Below, one piece after another: positions 1 through 11,990 of a stretch of DNA of 64,000 nucleotides. Each line of letters begins with the position of its first letter. Position 1 is the stretch's first letter. The notes beneath the pieces were generated by a model. It was not told the DNA's origin. It did not search any database and saw nothing but the letters and a program-made list of their open reading frames with translations. This stretch comes from Tenebrio molitor. Taxonomy: Eukaryota; Arthropoda; Insecta; Coleoptera; Tenebrionidae. Made by a program: the position numbers and the translations under genes. The stretch lies in NCBI RefSeq assembly GCF_963966145.1, contig NC_091052.1:18910001-18974000 (forward strand), read 5' to 3'.

Positions 1-2446
1 ACAAATCGCAGATATGAATAGAGATGAAAAAATCTTATGTTTCGACTTAAAAATGATTGCTTAGTAACGTTTCGAAATTTACTACTGTCAAAGTTTGCAT
101 TTTAATTTGATCATCATTTATCCGCCGCCTGCGTAGATTACAATGTACAATGCCCGAATATTCTATCGAGGAGTATACGAATATGCATGTTATGTATGGG
201 GAATATAGCGGAAATGCCAATGCTACTGTCCTAAGGTAGGTAGGTGCTTGTATTAGGGCAAACGGAGGACACTTTGAACATTAATTATGAATTTTTTCAG
301 TACAAATACAAATAAATAAAGTTACACGGAAATTAACGAATCTTATTAGTTGGTGGTCAGTGCTCGCTTTCAAATCCCTTTAAAGGTTGATCGAGATGTG
401 GTATCACAAATAAAGCTGCAGAAATAAATTCAATTACCTCAAGGTTGTGGTGAATGTAGATAAATATTTCGAATAAATTCCTAATTTTGACAATAAAAAA
501 TACAATCCTGGTAGTTTTTGATGAGATATTATCCAAGGCATGGCCAACTTCATCTAGCTTCCGCTGCGCTCCATACGGCCGTAACATTATGCCAATTTTC
601 ATTGTTGAAATTGATTCTGACCTCTGACCTCAAAAAATCGTTATCTATGAAATCGTTTGGTAACTAAAGTCCATTCAAAAATCAAAAAACCACCAACGTC
701 GCATTTTCCTCGATAATTACTATCGGCAACGCTGTTTAGTGTAAAATTAGGTAAGAATTGTAATTTTAAGGTTAAGGGTTTATTAAATATCTTGTTTTTC
801 TGGGCATGTTTAAGTAAAAATACATTTTATAAAACACGATATACACGGTGTATTTTTAAAATGTGCCGAAATTTTACCTACGAGGTTGTTTGACAACGTA
901 GAAAACTAAAAGTAATTTAAAAAAAATTGTAGCTCAAAAAATAAATGTCATTTTATTTTTTGACATAGAATTTTTTAGATATTTTTTCCGAGTTCTACAT
1001 GAAGCCAGTAGCTCGTGGTTAAATTATCTGTACAACTTTCAATAACACCCTGTAATCCCTGTATGTTTCTATATTTCATTTCAATTAAAGTTTTAGATTA
1101 TTGTTCCTAATAGGTTCAATTATTTAAAAAATGCAGCACACTGGTATCAGTGTTCTGGTCAATTATAACCTAAAATAGATTTATTATGACAAATCACAAT
1201 ACTGTCAACTAAAATGTCAGATTTTCATAGATAGTCTGAATTTGAAACAATCGTGAATGCTTAATATGTTCAAAGTTTAAAAAAATTTCCGGTATACGAA
1301 ACCGTAACGTACAGTACGTTATAGGCAAAAAATATTCACATATTAAATAATGACATTTGACGGTCTTCACATATAACAATTATAATCAAACCCCAGATTT
1401 ATGTTTACGTTTATTGATTTTTTGTTCGACACTGTCAGAATTTGAGAATTTTCTCCTGTGTGAACGGATTTTGATAAATGTGACAACTTGTCAAAACGAA
1501 ATGTCAAGCTAATTTTAAAGATTTTAAGCGATTTGGAGCCTTTAAGGGGCTCCTCGAACAAAAAAAATCGAAATCCACTAAACCTGTCATTGTATTTGCA
1601 TTTGTCAAATATGAGTGATCTAATTTTATGACAGTTCAAAAACGCGTTATCGCATTGTAATATATTGTTTAAAACCACCTTGGGAACAGAAAAATAACGG
1701 TGCTCATTACTGTTACTGATAATATTTCAGATGCTCTGCGGTGTTCCGGGCTATTGAAAACTGCTTAGTTATAACTTATAAACTAACGCGAGATGGGCAT
1801 TTCCAATTTAAATATTACTTTTGTGATTTTAATCTCTTATTATTCTTATTAAATCACACTTTGTTGAGAGGTGTATTTTTCTGTCAGAACTTGACATTCA
1901 TTTGGCTGACGTTAAAAGCTGTTTATGTTTTATGTGCATTATGATAATGCTGGATAATATAATAGAGATCGAGATTGCTTTGTGAATTGCCTTTTGGGTT
2001 GCATTTTTACCTAGTCAGGCTTGTCATCTTATGTGAATAACCCTGTATAATCAGTCTCAATTCAAAATTTCCTCTACCTGTTTAATTATGTTGGCAATAA
2101 AAAAAATATGTATTCCTAAATTGGGGATTGTTATAATATAACCAAAGTTGGCAATATAATTATTTTATAAACATGATTCGAAAACAACGTAATTTACTTG
2201 ACGCTAAAATGAAAAATGCTCTAGTAAATTTGTTCGAAGAGATAAAAAGGTTGGTACCATTCTTTTCCTTTATTCTAAAATCTTGAGTTGTAAAAATGGA
2301 AATTGACAGACACAGAGGATGATAACCACAAATACAACCTGACGCATTTTTCATCAAACAGTGTTGCCGGTTGTATTTCTAAAGTAGAATGCAGTGTTGG
2401 TGGTAATTTAGAATTGAGACAGACTTTAGATAAATTTTTGCTTATA
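1..2446. other. No gene recognised; repeat-rich intergenic DNA
   Basis: No open frame here resembles a known family. The longest (minus strand, 357-602 and 1367-1678) are short, have no visible domain, and the second lies over a dispersed repeat. A typical mariner-like MITE terminus (ACACCCTGTAAT) sits near 1046-1057. The only structured part is the repeat at 1421-1567, described separately. Confidence 0.6.
1421..1567 (-). repeat. Dispersed repeat with TTTGTTCGA tips (copy 1)
   Basis: This about 147-bp unit is the reverse complement of 50376-50524. Both copies begin and end with a short inverted tip reading TTTGTTCGA / TCGAACAAA, and both carry the internal word TTTTAAGCGATT next to a GGAGCC...GGGGCTC stretch. 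Copy 2 lies next to a hairpin element and this one does not, so the unit seems able to exist alone. No coding capacity. Confidence 0.6.
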
Positions 2447-3186
2447 CAGGGCTGATTCTATGATCAAAAATAGGCATAAAACTCTTAATACATATGGGGT
2501 AAAAAAATGCTTAGTTTGCAAGATTATCGGCAAAAAACGTAAAAATAATTACGACCTGAATCCCTTGGATGTTTAAATTTGTCTGTGCATTGAACGGGGG
2601 GAAGGGAGCAAAATTTTCACAATTTTTGTAAATTGTACATAGCTGGTTTTTACGTTTCATCTATAAATTTCACCCGATTGCTTTTGTTGCTGGTGAAAGC
2701 TTTTAGTCAATTATCTCAGAAACTAAGCGTTTTTGACCCGATACGTATTATAGTATATTATATATTGAGGGAGAGAAATGCATGATTTTTCCTAAGGTGC
2801 AGTTTGTAGCCAGAGGGCGAAGCCCGAGGACTACAAAGCACTGAGGGAAAAATGAGCATTCTCTCCAGAAGTATATATACTATTTTTTTCACGGTAGGGA
2901 GTAGAAACAGCAAAAAAATCTCAAATTTTAAGAATAAAAAAATGATGACAAATGAGTTGTCATCTTTCGATGAATTTAATGGAATTAGTAGTTGCCTTGA
3001 CAACACAATTAGATTTTTGTCACAACTGTCAAAAAAAATGAAAACTCCCATTAGATTTTTGTCACAACTGTCAAAAAAATGAAAATGCTCTACTTCTGTC
3101 ACGACGTTGACATCCGAGAAGTTGATTTCTACTCCCGATCGTGAAAAAAGAGCTTTATGCTATTTTTGATCATAAGATCAGCCCTG
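2447..3186. mobile_element. Non-autonomous TIR element containing a hairpin element
   Basis: The ends form an inverted repeat of about 38 bp, starting CAGGGCTGATTCTATGATCA on the left and ending TGATCATAAGATCAGCCCTG on the right. It encodes nothing recognisable. It contains the hairpin element at 2750-2886, then a second inverted pair at 2884-2907 and 3127-3150, and a short direct repeat around ATTTTTGTCACAACTGTCAA at about 3012-3081. Probably a Tc1/mariner-type MITE with a secondary insertion. Confidence 0.6.
2750..2886. repeat. Hairpin element H1
   Basis: Imperfect inverted repeat of about 55 bp per arm. The left arm begins ATAGTATATTATATATTGAG and the right ends GTATATATACTAT. The loop at about 2809-2830 reads CCAGAGGGCGAAGCCCGAGG. 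The tip word and the TTTTTTTCAC that follows match H2 and H7. Confidence 0.65.
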
Positions 3187-3345
3187 AAAGTTTGTCGTGG
3201 AATTCTGACACACTCTGTATATGTAGGTATGTGTCTTTAATGGTATGTACCTGCATGCAAATCTAGTTTATAAAATTAATAATTGCAATTAGAAATATTT
3301 TGAGCCTCCCACAAATGCTTTTTTATTTTTATTTTTTATTTTCCC

Positions 3346-4792
3346 CTAATAATTCTTCAAAACTGCAAGCAACGAATAAGATCTTCTCAGTACCTGAAAT
3401 AATTTTTGAATCGATATATTATTTTTAACAAAGATAGAATATAATCAAACCATAGTAAATGTTTCAAGTGATAATTCAAATACTTTTGCAGCAGTAACAA
3501 CCATAGATTTATTTGATCTTTGCATTAGTATGACTAAAGCTTTTTTTGTTTCAATGTTGTATTCGTACCATTTACTCATATAAGCAGCAGTCGCAAGAGT
3601 GTTGCTCTAAAACTCAAATTAATTATCACTGTAAATTTAAATATAAGTACTACCTCTTCAAATAATATTGTTCCGTAATAACAGTAGAAATATATTTGAA
3701 CAAGTGCTGAACTGAGATAAATGATCATAAGGAGAAAACTGACACTACCTGATTCCAACTGAAATATTTGACTTAAGAATCTGCTTAAACCAAGTAATAA
3801 TTACTTACTCTACTCAATTGTAAACAACAGAAACAAATAATAATAATGCTTCCCATAAATTGACTAAATGCAGCCAAGGAAAAACATTCTTCATATTCTC
3901 CAACATATCTAAAAATTTAAAAATTGTCAGTAACTGAAAAAAATAAAGCTACGTCTCTACTAATTACCTTAAAATTGCATTGTGATGTTCAATACATTGC
4001 AGAAGGTTTCGGTAAATTATTTGAGATTTTATCTTTTTCTTCAATGTAGGTTTACAATTTCTTTGGGAAAGTTCGATCTCTGCGTACTCACTTAATTGTG
4101 ATAAGTTGTCTTTTAAAATTTTTACTTGTCCTGCAGTATGATACGCTAAACCTCCGATCAGAGGATCAATCGCAGCACTGACGAAACCAGAATATACCAC
4201 TCCTTAAAACATACTATGAATGAACGATTATAATACACAGACACTCCATTATACCCAAGGCAGTTAAGAAATAAGTAAAATAAAAAACAACTGTGTTTTT
4301 TGTGGGATCAAATGGTAACCACACATCCATTGGTAATTCACCATTTTGTAAAAATAACGACCTGCTGGTCCATGTGGTGCTATCCAAAGTAACACAAACA
4401 AAGAAAAATATCGAATTTCTTCGAGAGATTCTGATACAGTCGTCAACAATTTTTTTCTGTTCGCTGTTTAAGTTGATGATGATAGATGTTTCCATGTAAT
4501 GAATACACCGCTTCATTTTACCACTATTTACAATAAATGGTAACAACTTAGGTACGAAACATGCCATAGCGACTAGCAAGAAAAGATTAAAACCAGCTTG
4601 CATCATTATATCTGACTCTTTGCTCCTAGCGAGATAAATAAATCCGAACAGTGGATCTGGTACCAAGGAACATATCAGCAGAACACATCCATATAGTTTG
4701 TATAAATATGTACTTTTATCTGGAACATATAAGCCCAAAATCCGCAAAACTTTCAAATTAATGTAAAAACTTCTTTTAACAACATCTTCCAT
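3346..4792 (-). CDS. Odorant receptor, 7tm_6 family (OR-A), six exons
   Basis: Insect odorant receptors are seven-pass membrane proteins that form ligand-gated cation channels with Orco in olfactory neuron dendrites. Exons on the minus strand: 4255-4792, 3968-4202, 3809-3908, 3654-3758, 3451-3606, 3346-3393. All introns are GT-AG, with phases 1,2,0,0,0. The joined frame is 1182 bases, 393 aa, with no internal stop. Family landmarks are an N-terminus with LGLYVPDK, the fourth/fifth exon pair YYGTILFEE / SNTLATAAYMSKWYE, and the C-terminus VLRRSYSLLAVL. Length is normal for the family. The start MEDVVKRSF aligns with the starts of the other receptors here. It is the most divergent of the four. 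Family assignment is firm; ligand and orthology are unknown. Confidence 0.9.
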
Positions 4793-4960
4793 TCTTCTTT
4801 CTGGTATTAGATCGTTTTGAATTGTTTACAATCAAGCAGGTAACACTTGAACAAGAAAATTAAATACATTAAAGACGTATAATAATTCATTCTCCTTATA
4901 TAGACAGTGAAATACAATTTTACAAGGGTGGATAACTAATTCCCTTTAATTAATAAGGCA

Positions 4961-4979
4961 AATTAATTTTACATCAAAG
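4961..4979 (-). promoter_or_regulatory. Shared OR upstream motif (copy A)
   Basis: AATTAATTTTACATCAAAG on the plus strand, 169-187 bases upstream of the OR-A start. The same core lies upstream of the other three receptors. A second shared word, AAAATTAA, follows on its distal side. Function is inferred only from conservation and position. Confidence 0.45.
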
Positions 4980-5281
4980 ACGACTAAAAGCCTAGTTAAA
5001 ATTAATATATTATAACAGACACGAACTTAAAAAGCTTAGATTGGATAATTGGATAGAACTGTGCATTAGATCTTAACGTTATAGTCATGAAAATTGCTAT
5101 TTCAGAAGCACCCAGAGTACAAAAAAATGTATCACTAGATTAAACTTTACGTGAAAAAATAAATTCATATGATCATTATTATTATTTCAAAAGAAATGTT
5201 TATAAAAAAATTAATGAGGTAAAGTATGTAATATTTACGCAAGTCGTTAAGTTATGGAAATAAATTACGGTATTAAACATT

Positions 5282-5496
5282 GTACAGTCGATGGACAAAT
5301 AAAACTGGGACAAAAATGACAATCACATAAGTCAAAATTTACAAATTTGCATCGTTTAATTACGGCTTTATCACAAATAGGTTAACTTTGGTATGACATA
5401 TTATATAGACACTGACAAATATATTGACAATTCAATGGTCTGGTTTACATAGATTAAATTTTAAGTGTCCCAGTTTTATTTGTCCACCGACCGTAC
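5282..5496. mobile_element. MITE, Tc1/mariner-like
   Basis: About 215 bp bounded by TACAGTCGATGGACAAATAA and its inverted partner ending TTTGTCCACCGACCGTA. The inner arm word CAAATAAAACTGGGAC is repeated inverted. TA-flanked, with no open frame. Intergenic DNA on both sides (4980-5281, 5497-5752) shows nothing else. Confidence 0.6.
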
Positions 5497-5828
5497 ATAT
5501 TAAATCTACGAGACTTGTTGAAATTATGTTTTTTATTTATGGTGAGTTTTCATAGTCTTAAAAATGTATTATGTGGTTGTTTATAATAATCATAATAAAT
5601 GTATTGTCCAACAGAAACATTCATTAATGGGACAATATAAAATTAACACAAATATGCAATCCAATGGTACAATAACAATTGATATCCAAATAAATTAACC
5701 CACCTACACAAAAAATTATAATAAACAAAACAATAAAAGTAATAGGTAGGATCATAGATAAAATAAAATACTATAGAATGCAAAGTCCATGCGACATTTT
5801 ATAGCCGAGGCCATCGGCTTGTGGTAGT

Positions 5829-8095
5829 AGAGGTATTTTCATATTTGGTGGCGGAAACAAAAGACTGAGAAATGTCACAAAAATGTATTGTCAGTGTCAA
5901 ATTTCTCATAAACGCCGTAAAAAGAAATGTCTAGGCAAATTTAAATTTTCGCTAAATTGATTGAAAAAATAAATTCTAAGGAAACCAATTTTTGTCAGTG
6001 GTTCAAAAGGAAAAGTTATTCTCATATAATCAAACGTATTACAAATTTTGTCACTAGTTTGTAGTGATTTGAATACATTACTTTTTCCGCCAAATATTTG
6101 AACCTGCGCAAAACGGTAACAAATGTGGTCGTGATCGTCATCGAAGCGGAGGAGCCCTACGTTGTGATTTGCTTTTGGCGGAAAAAAGGTTCGGAATGCA
6201 AACGATGAGGGTTCCAGTTGGAAGAGTGCCGCAAATAAAACACACATGTGAGGGACGCGAAATACCTTTTATTAAAAATGCCTGTAATAACTTTGATGAA
6301 AAAGAAATTGAAACGAATACAAAGGACAGAAATTATGTTTAACGAAGTACGAGAAATTAACTAGTTGAGTACATCACAAAGATAAACGACAAGATGAATG
6401 CAACAATATTTAAAATAACAGAAAAACGGGCACATGACAGACAAAATGACAGTTAAAGCTTGCAAAACAAGTAAACAAATTATAAGTCAGTTATTACAGA
6501 CAGGGACGGATGAAAAACCCTCTTCAAAAACCGTATCCCAGGTATTACTCATTTTTTACAATTAGATGAATGACAAAAACAATGGTTATTTGCAACTACG
6601 CGGTCAAGGTACGCCAACGGGAGCTTAGAGCTGGAGGTAACAAACTTTCGGCCGCGGGGGGACTCAGAAGAATAATCTGAATCATCTTGAAATCAAGCGA
6701 CGTTTATAGATATTCGGGGTATTAATGAGCGTCAGACTATTTCACAGACCAAGCAAGATTGACAGAGCGTTTCGGGGTCGTACGATTAGCATTCCTAGAC
6801 CGCAACCGCAAAGACCTAGGTCCGCCGTCCCCAACCAACCGTTTCCGGACAAAACCCCGAAGTCTCTATAACCGTCGACGGAAGCTTCACGAAAACATCC
6901 CGACGCCGCTCCCGCAAAGACTAAGGTCCGCCCCCGCTAACGGTTTTTAAATAACCGTAGCTTCCACAGAAATTTACTAAACAACCCCACGACTTCCTGA
7001 TTGGCACCTAGCTCCCACAGGGGCGCACTTACAACATTTTACTTTAACTTTTCCGAAACCTAGCAACAACACGAAGAAAAAAAAAACGAGTTTACCTCTA
7101 TCCAACAAAGCGTAACATTAAACGATGAGAAAATCCAGCAAAACAAAGCGCAACATTAAACAATGATAAAATAAGCAAACAAAACGCAACATTAAACAAG
7201 GATAACATAAACAAAACAAAACGCAGCATTAAACAATGAGGAAATAAACGAGAACAAAACGTGAAGTTAAAGAACGATAAAATAAAACCACTTTAAATGG
7301 CACAAATATCAGTAAAGAACATAAATCACGAATACCATAATCGCTGGTAATGTTAAACCAAAAAGAAAATGGCGGGCCGAGTGCCGTTAGAAAATGTTAG
7401 TGAAAGAAAAACAAAATGGACGCACGCGGTCCGGACGACGGCTACTAATTTCCGAAATTACAAGATTGCAAAAAAAATGAACCTCCCGGGAGAAACTTAG
7501 GGATAACGCTTAAAATTAACAAATGGGCGCTTCTTAAAGAAACAGCATGCAACAAAATCAAATCTACAACATACCCTTACCACGTGGTCCTGGTCCCAAA
7601 AAACAAAAACAACGGACAACGAACGTGAGATAAATAATTACCCGTGTGGATAAAAAAAGAAACTGCCGGATTCTTCACGGGGACACAAAATATCTACCCG
7701 GGACGGTAGTGTAATTGTTCGGATTTAACTTACAAATTTGAGAAACTTGGATCGCTCTTCGCAAGGTGTGTTTGTTTCGAAAAACTAAACAAAAGTGACC
7801 TACCCCCTTCAACCGCCCGCGCGAGCCCGTTTCCTCCCCGCTATCTTTTCGCTCGCAGTTCCTAGTCTAGCCGCTAGTACCTTCACATTTGGCGCGCTGT
7901 TGTGGCGGTACCGGAAATTTAAATTTAAATTTTAAACTGGGTCACTACAAGTTCGACGATGAATAACTTTCTTATTGCCAATTTGCTGCATTTCTGTCAA
8001 AATCACGAACGTCTTTGAGAAATTTGACACTGACAATACAAATTTGTGACATTTCTCAGTCTTTTGTTTCCGCCATCAAATATGAAAATATCTCT
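5829..8095. mobile_element. TIR element N1 nested in P1, no recognisable gene
   Basis: TIRs of about 85 bp: AGAGGTATTTTCATATTTGG at the left, matched by CCGCCATCAAATATGAAAAT then ATCTCT at the right. A possible 3-bp duplication (AGT) flanks it. The interior is more GC-rich than its surroundings (6600-7900), has degenerate tandem repeats, and no open frame above 113 codons. The superfamily is not identified. Confidence 0.6.
7097..7280. repeat. Degenerate tandem repeat, about 37-38 bp unit
   Basis: Five or so successive units contain the words AAAACGCAACATTAAACAA and a following GATAAAATAA, with drift between units. Located inside N1. Non-coding as far as can be seen. Confidence 0.6.
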
Positions 8096-8805
8096 AGTGG
8101 AGTAAAATCACATATCTAGCTCGCTTATTTCTGAGGGTAGGTGATTCCAAGGTATAACTAAATGAGACCTATACTATCTTGTAGAGGACATTTTGGGGCA
8201 TAAGGAATGGCCATCTACAACTTTTTTTAATGGGACCGAACTTTGAAAACGGCCTTTATACGTAGTTGAGATGTAGTCCGAAAAACTACGTTTCTCGTAA
8301 CATTTAACGTTGTATTAATTGAACCATTGAAGCTATAATTATGATTTTCTGTATATTTGTAGTAAAAAGTACAGCGCTTCCAATAGTGAATCGGAAATGT
8401 CGCAAATATCGATAGTTTTGAAAAAAATAATTAATAAATTTAGATTATCCTGGCAGGCAGATATAACCCGGCACGCGTATTTAGTCGTCTATCGATGTAG
8501 GGATTGTAGCAGTCTAAAAACAATAATGTAAAATTTTGAGTAGGTAATTTTTTTGTATTTTTGCTAAAATTTACCTATTTTAAATGCTCTCTTCGTCATC
8601 TTCATTCTCATATACCTAAACAAGAAACATTGTTGTGACATTTTTTGCAAGAACAATCTGCAGCATTTTAAGCCTTCCTTCATGCACATACATTTATTAT
8701 TTTGGCATTATTGGTCTGTGCAAAAAATGTTCAACAGTTTTCTAATGTCATTAGGTATGGGATCCATTGTAGCTAAAACAGGTTGTAAAATGCCCTTGTT
8801 TAGAT

Positions 8806-8995
8806 TGGGAGATTTTAAATTGTATTAAATTAACCCAACACTGCAAAACGCACTAGAATACATTAATTAGAGCATAAGTTCATGACAAAAATGTTATAAA
8901 CTGCTTGAAGGATATATTTCAAATTTTACGTGCGTTAGCTACTTCTTGCTCTACGTAGAATTTAATGAATTTTATGTCAACCAATCTCTCGCTGG
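8806..8995 (-). repeat. Truncated copy of the MITE at 41948-42149
   Basis: Reverse complement of most of 41948-42149. It keeps the end reading CCAATCTCTCGCTGGAC but lacks the last bases of the other terminus. It shows that N2 was itself a target for insertion. Confidence 0.6.
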
Positions 8996-9522
8996 ACAAA
9001 CTATACATGACTACACAACGATATACATAATTGATCAATGCATCTAAAATTTGAGTGAAGTATGTACATAATAATAATTATTTTTTAATGTTAATACCTT
9101 AGCACATGTTGACCAAAAGCATCATCTGTTGGTGGCAATATTTCAGCAGACTTATTGGGGGTTGTAGTCAGTTTATACCTCAGTTGGTTTAACATGTTAA
9201 TGGTATCAGTTTTATTTTTTAAAAAAGCCAGTGCGAATTTAGTACAAATTTTAACGCCTCGGTCATAGTCATCGAGTTTAACTTCCCTAACTCTTTAAAT
9301 GTTTTCAGAAGGACATTGTATGCTGTTTTTTTTTACCGATTTTAAAACGTTAAAAAATGCATCGCTGGTAACACTTGCAAATTTAATTTTCAAGTAAGTA
9401 CATATGTGCACTAAAAAACCCATAGGTAAATCTTTTGACATACTTAAAATGAGCATATTTTGCAAAAGAACAGGAAGTAAAAAAAGAGAGAAATGAACTG
9501 CAATTCAAACTATGTAGTATAA

Positions 9523-9620
9523 AATAGTATATTATGTATACACCAAGGTGAAGAAGTTCATAATTATAGCCAGAAGGGTATAAGAGACTTCTTCACCGTG
9601 GTTTATATACTATTTTTTCC
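9523..9620. repeat. Hairpin element H2
   Basis: Arms of about 35 bp: AAATAGTATATTATGTATAC then ACCAAGGTGAAGAAGT, against ACTTCTTCACCGTGGT then TTATATACTATTTTTT. The loop is about 30 bases. A second inverted pair follows directly (CCACTACTAG at 9618, CTAGTAGTGG at about 9887), the same two-layer layout as H1. Confidence 0.65.
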
Positions 9621-10054
9621 ACTACTAGATACGTTAAAACCCTTTCGGATAATAATTATTACTAAAATTATTTTGTCCGATGCGACGATCCGAGTTCTCA
9701 TTTTTCAATGGTTGCTATGAAAATCGTCTTTGTTAACCAATGAAATCAACGAAAATCTATCATTGCTAGGTGACGGCTGTTCATTATTCACCTAGGTTAA
9801 TAATGATTTTCATTATTAACCTTGGGAGAGAAATTCTACTTCTGGGGTCGGTTCGAGAGTCAATAATGAAGCCTTCTGAGACTAGTAGTGGAAAAATAAT
9901 ATTTTTTGATATTGATTGACTTTGAAGACATTTTTCTAACATTTTTTATAGGAACAGGAGAATCGACGAGAAATAATATTTTGGTTTTTTTTTTATAATG
10001 GTATTGCTTATCTATCCTTCTTCAATTAAAAAAAAAAAATTAAACAATAAAGGT

Positions 10055-10165
10055 ATGTGCATCAAGGAAGGCTTAAGATCCTGGAGTGATTGTTCTTGCA
10101 AAAAATGTCAGAACAATGTTTCTTGTTTATATGAGGATGAATATGACGAAGAAGAAAGCATTTAA
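10055..10165 (+). CDS. Small cysteine-rich reading frame in the N2 right arm
   Basis: A 36-codon frame starting MCIKEGLRSW and ending in an acidic tail (DEYDEEES). Five cysteines are visible, three of them spaced C-x-C-x2-C in the centre (CSCKKC). The matching left arm carries a broken version, so the peptide is probably the C-terminal end of a lost transposase. An AG precedes the start, so it may be the beginning of a last exon rather than a free gene. No family recognised. Confidence 0.3.
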   Translation: MCIKEGLRSWSDCSCKKCQNNVSCLYEDEYDEEESI

Positions 10166-10694
10166 AGTAGGTAAATTTTAGCAAAAATACAAAAAATTTA
10201 CCTACTCAAAATTTTACAATTATTGTTTTTAGACTGCTACAATCCCTACATCGATAGACGACTAAATACGCGTGCCGGGTTATATCTGCCGATTCACTAT
10301 TGGAAGCGCTGTACTTTTTACTACAAATACACAGAAAATCATAATTATAGCTTCAATGGTTGAATTAACACAGCGTTAAATGTTACGAGAAACGTAGTTT
10401 TTCGGACTACACCTCAACTACGTATAAAGGCCGTTTTCAAAGTTCGGTCCTATTAAAAAAAGTTGTAGATGGCCATTCCTTATGCCCCAAAATGTCCTCT
10501 ACAAGATAGTATAGGTCTCATTTAGTTATACCTTGGAATCACTAAAAGTCATAATTTCAGTCCGATTTTACTCCACTATAGGTGCAAAATTTGAGAGCCT
10601 GCTGTGCTTTTTACTACCTCCTTCCCTAAATTCCATTCTATTTTATTATTCGTTTTAATTACAACACAAATAAAATACTCCCATTATTTTATTT

Positions 10695-11235
10695 TCAACT
10701 TTTTTTACACATTGCTAAAGCTTGATTATAAACTTCATTTTTATATGAAACCACCCTGCTGTCTTTATCGCTTAAAATGGTATTTATCCCTTTCGGAAAC
10801 CTAAATATGGAGATATTAATTATTTTATTGATGATACTTACGTGTTCGGCAATTTTTAATTCTGGACTATCCATCTCAAAACCATGAAATTCGTTGATAT
10901 CGTAACCAACGGGCAGCGTTATCGACACTTCATCAAAAATTAAAGTACACAATTTGTCCCAATTCCTTAGTTTTGAAACAGAATTTTTTAAATTTTGAAA
11001 GTTTTGTATACCATGAGGAATTTGTAAACTGGGTATGGCTTCCTTCGTAAACTTATTATTTGCTAAAAACTTCTTATGTACTTTTAAAGTATAATACAAA
11101 CAACAAACCGTGCGAGGGTCCAACATGAGTATTGCCTGTTTGCTTCAACATCTCATTGAAACGTTCAGCGTACTTACAAGGATTTGGAAATCTATGCCGC
11201 GTTGGACCTAAACGATAACAGATGCAGACTCGCAT
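10695..11235 (-). pseudogene. THAP/P-element transposase, 5' fragment
   Basis: Reading in from the right end of P1, a first frame (start at 11235) gives MRVCICY...HRFPNP.KYAERFNEML, which has the look of a degraded THAP zinc finger (Cys residues, then H-R-F-P and R-F). The next block (to 10695) holds KLRNWDKLCTLIFDEVSI and a following GFEM, the region around the first catalytic Asp of P/THAP9-type transposases. A good donor (CAC|GTAAGT) follows near 10842, but the downstream exons are missing or unrecognisable. The rest of the catalytic core is absent, so it is inactive. Confidence 0.6.
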
Positions 11236-11514
11236 CTTTATTTGTGAAATCAAAACTTTTTAACATTAAATGTCAAAAGTGACACAATTGAAAACATTTG
11301 TTTTATTTAAATTCCGACTATACGCCCTCTGGTGACTTGTGGTAGGTGCGCAAAAACATTTGCACAAAATTTGTAATGTGCTTTGCATTCTATAGTATTT
11401 TTATTTTATCTATGGGTAGGATAGATATTTAATAGGAGAAATATTTAATAATTTTGAACACAAAAATATCATGACCATGAGTAATCAGTCATCACTCATC
11501 ATACGTCTTTTTCT

Positions 11515-11990
11515 TCATTCGCACAAACAATAGTTCGCAGTGCATTTTTTAGTAAATTCATCTTGGATTTCCCATGTGAAAAGGTGGCAGAAAATTGACT
11601 GTTGATATGTGGAACCTGAAAAGCCTTTACTGCCGCGCATTGAAAATCTCAACATTTGTAACCCTGATAATAACATAATTATGACCAGGAACGGAACCAA
11701 AGGAACTGAGTCTATATAACAAAATTTCGTGAATCAAGCGATCAAATGCACTTGAAAAATCTGTGTAGACTATAACGACTTGCACCTTTTGTTTAGAATG
11801 CTGAAAAATAATTGTTAACTTGAAGACAGTCGACGCATCCGAAATAAAGCCACATTGGTGAACCGAAACATTTCTGCACATTCATAAAGATTTTTTTGAA
11901 GATTACTTCTTCAAATACTTTTAGCATTAGGAATAACCTTTCAGAAACGTGTTCACAATGCATTTACAAACAAAACAAAATCAATCAATA
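11515..11990 (-). pseudogene. Non-LTR retrotransposon reverse transcriptase fragment
   Basis: The minus-strand frame at 11627-11881 reads QCGFISDASTVFKL, then VVIVYTDFSSAFDRLIHEIL and LSSFG. This is the conserved block of jockey/CR1-type LINE reverse transcriptases (Q-x-G-F, then Y-T-D-F-x-x-A-F-D). A frameshifted continuation at 11515-11640 resembles the next block. No 5' end, no YADD box and no poly-A tail are visible, so it is a short dead fragment. Confidence 0.65.

Larger units (their letters stand above)
8096..10577. mobile_element. Long-inverted-repeat element N2 nested in P1
   Basis: The outer ends AGTGGAGTAAAAT and ATTTTACTCCACT start very long inverted arms of roughly 500-630 bp (8096-8725 against 10040-10577). 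The arms share a block around GAATGGCCATCTACAACTTT. Between them lie a partial copy of a small MITE (8806-8995; full copy 41948-42149), an internal inverted pair and hairpin H2. No transposase frame survives. The right arm keeps a small cysteine-rich frame (10055-10165). Confidence 0.65.
5753..11414 (-). mobile_element. P-superfamily DNA transposon P1 with nested insertions
   Basis: Exact 8-bp target duplication GGTAGGAT at 5745-5752 and 11415-11422. TIRs start CATAGATAAAATAAA and continue through ACTATAGAATGCAAAG on both ends. A CA start and 8-bp duplications are typical of P elements. Only the 5' part of a THAP/P-type transposase remains (10695-11235, minus strand). The interior is occupied by two adjacent elements (5829-8095 and 8096-10577), so this copy cannot move on its own. 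The TIR is clearly related to that of the element at 26629-27680. Confidence 0.8.
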
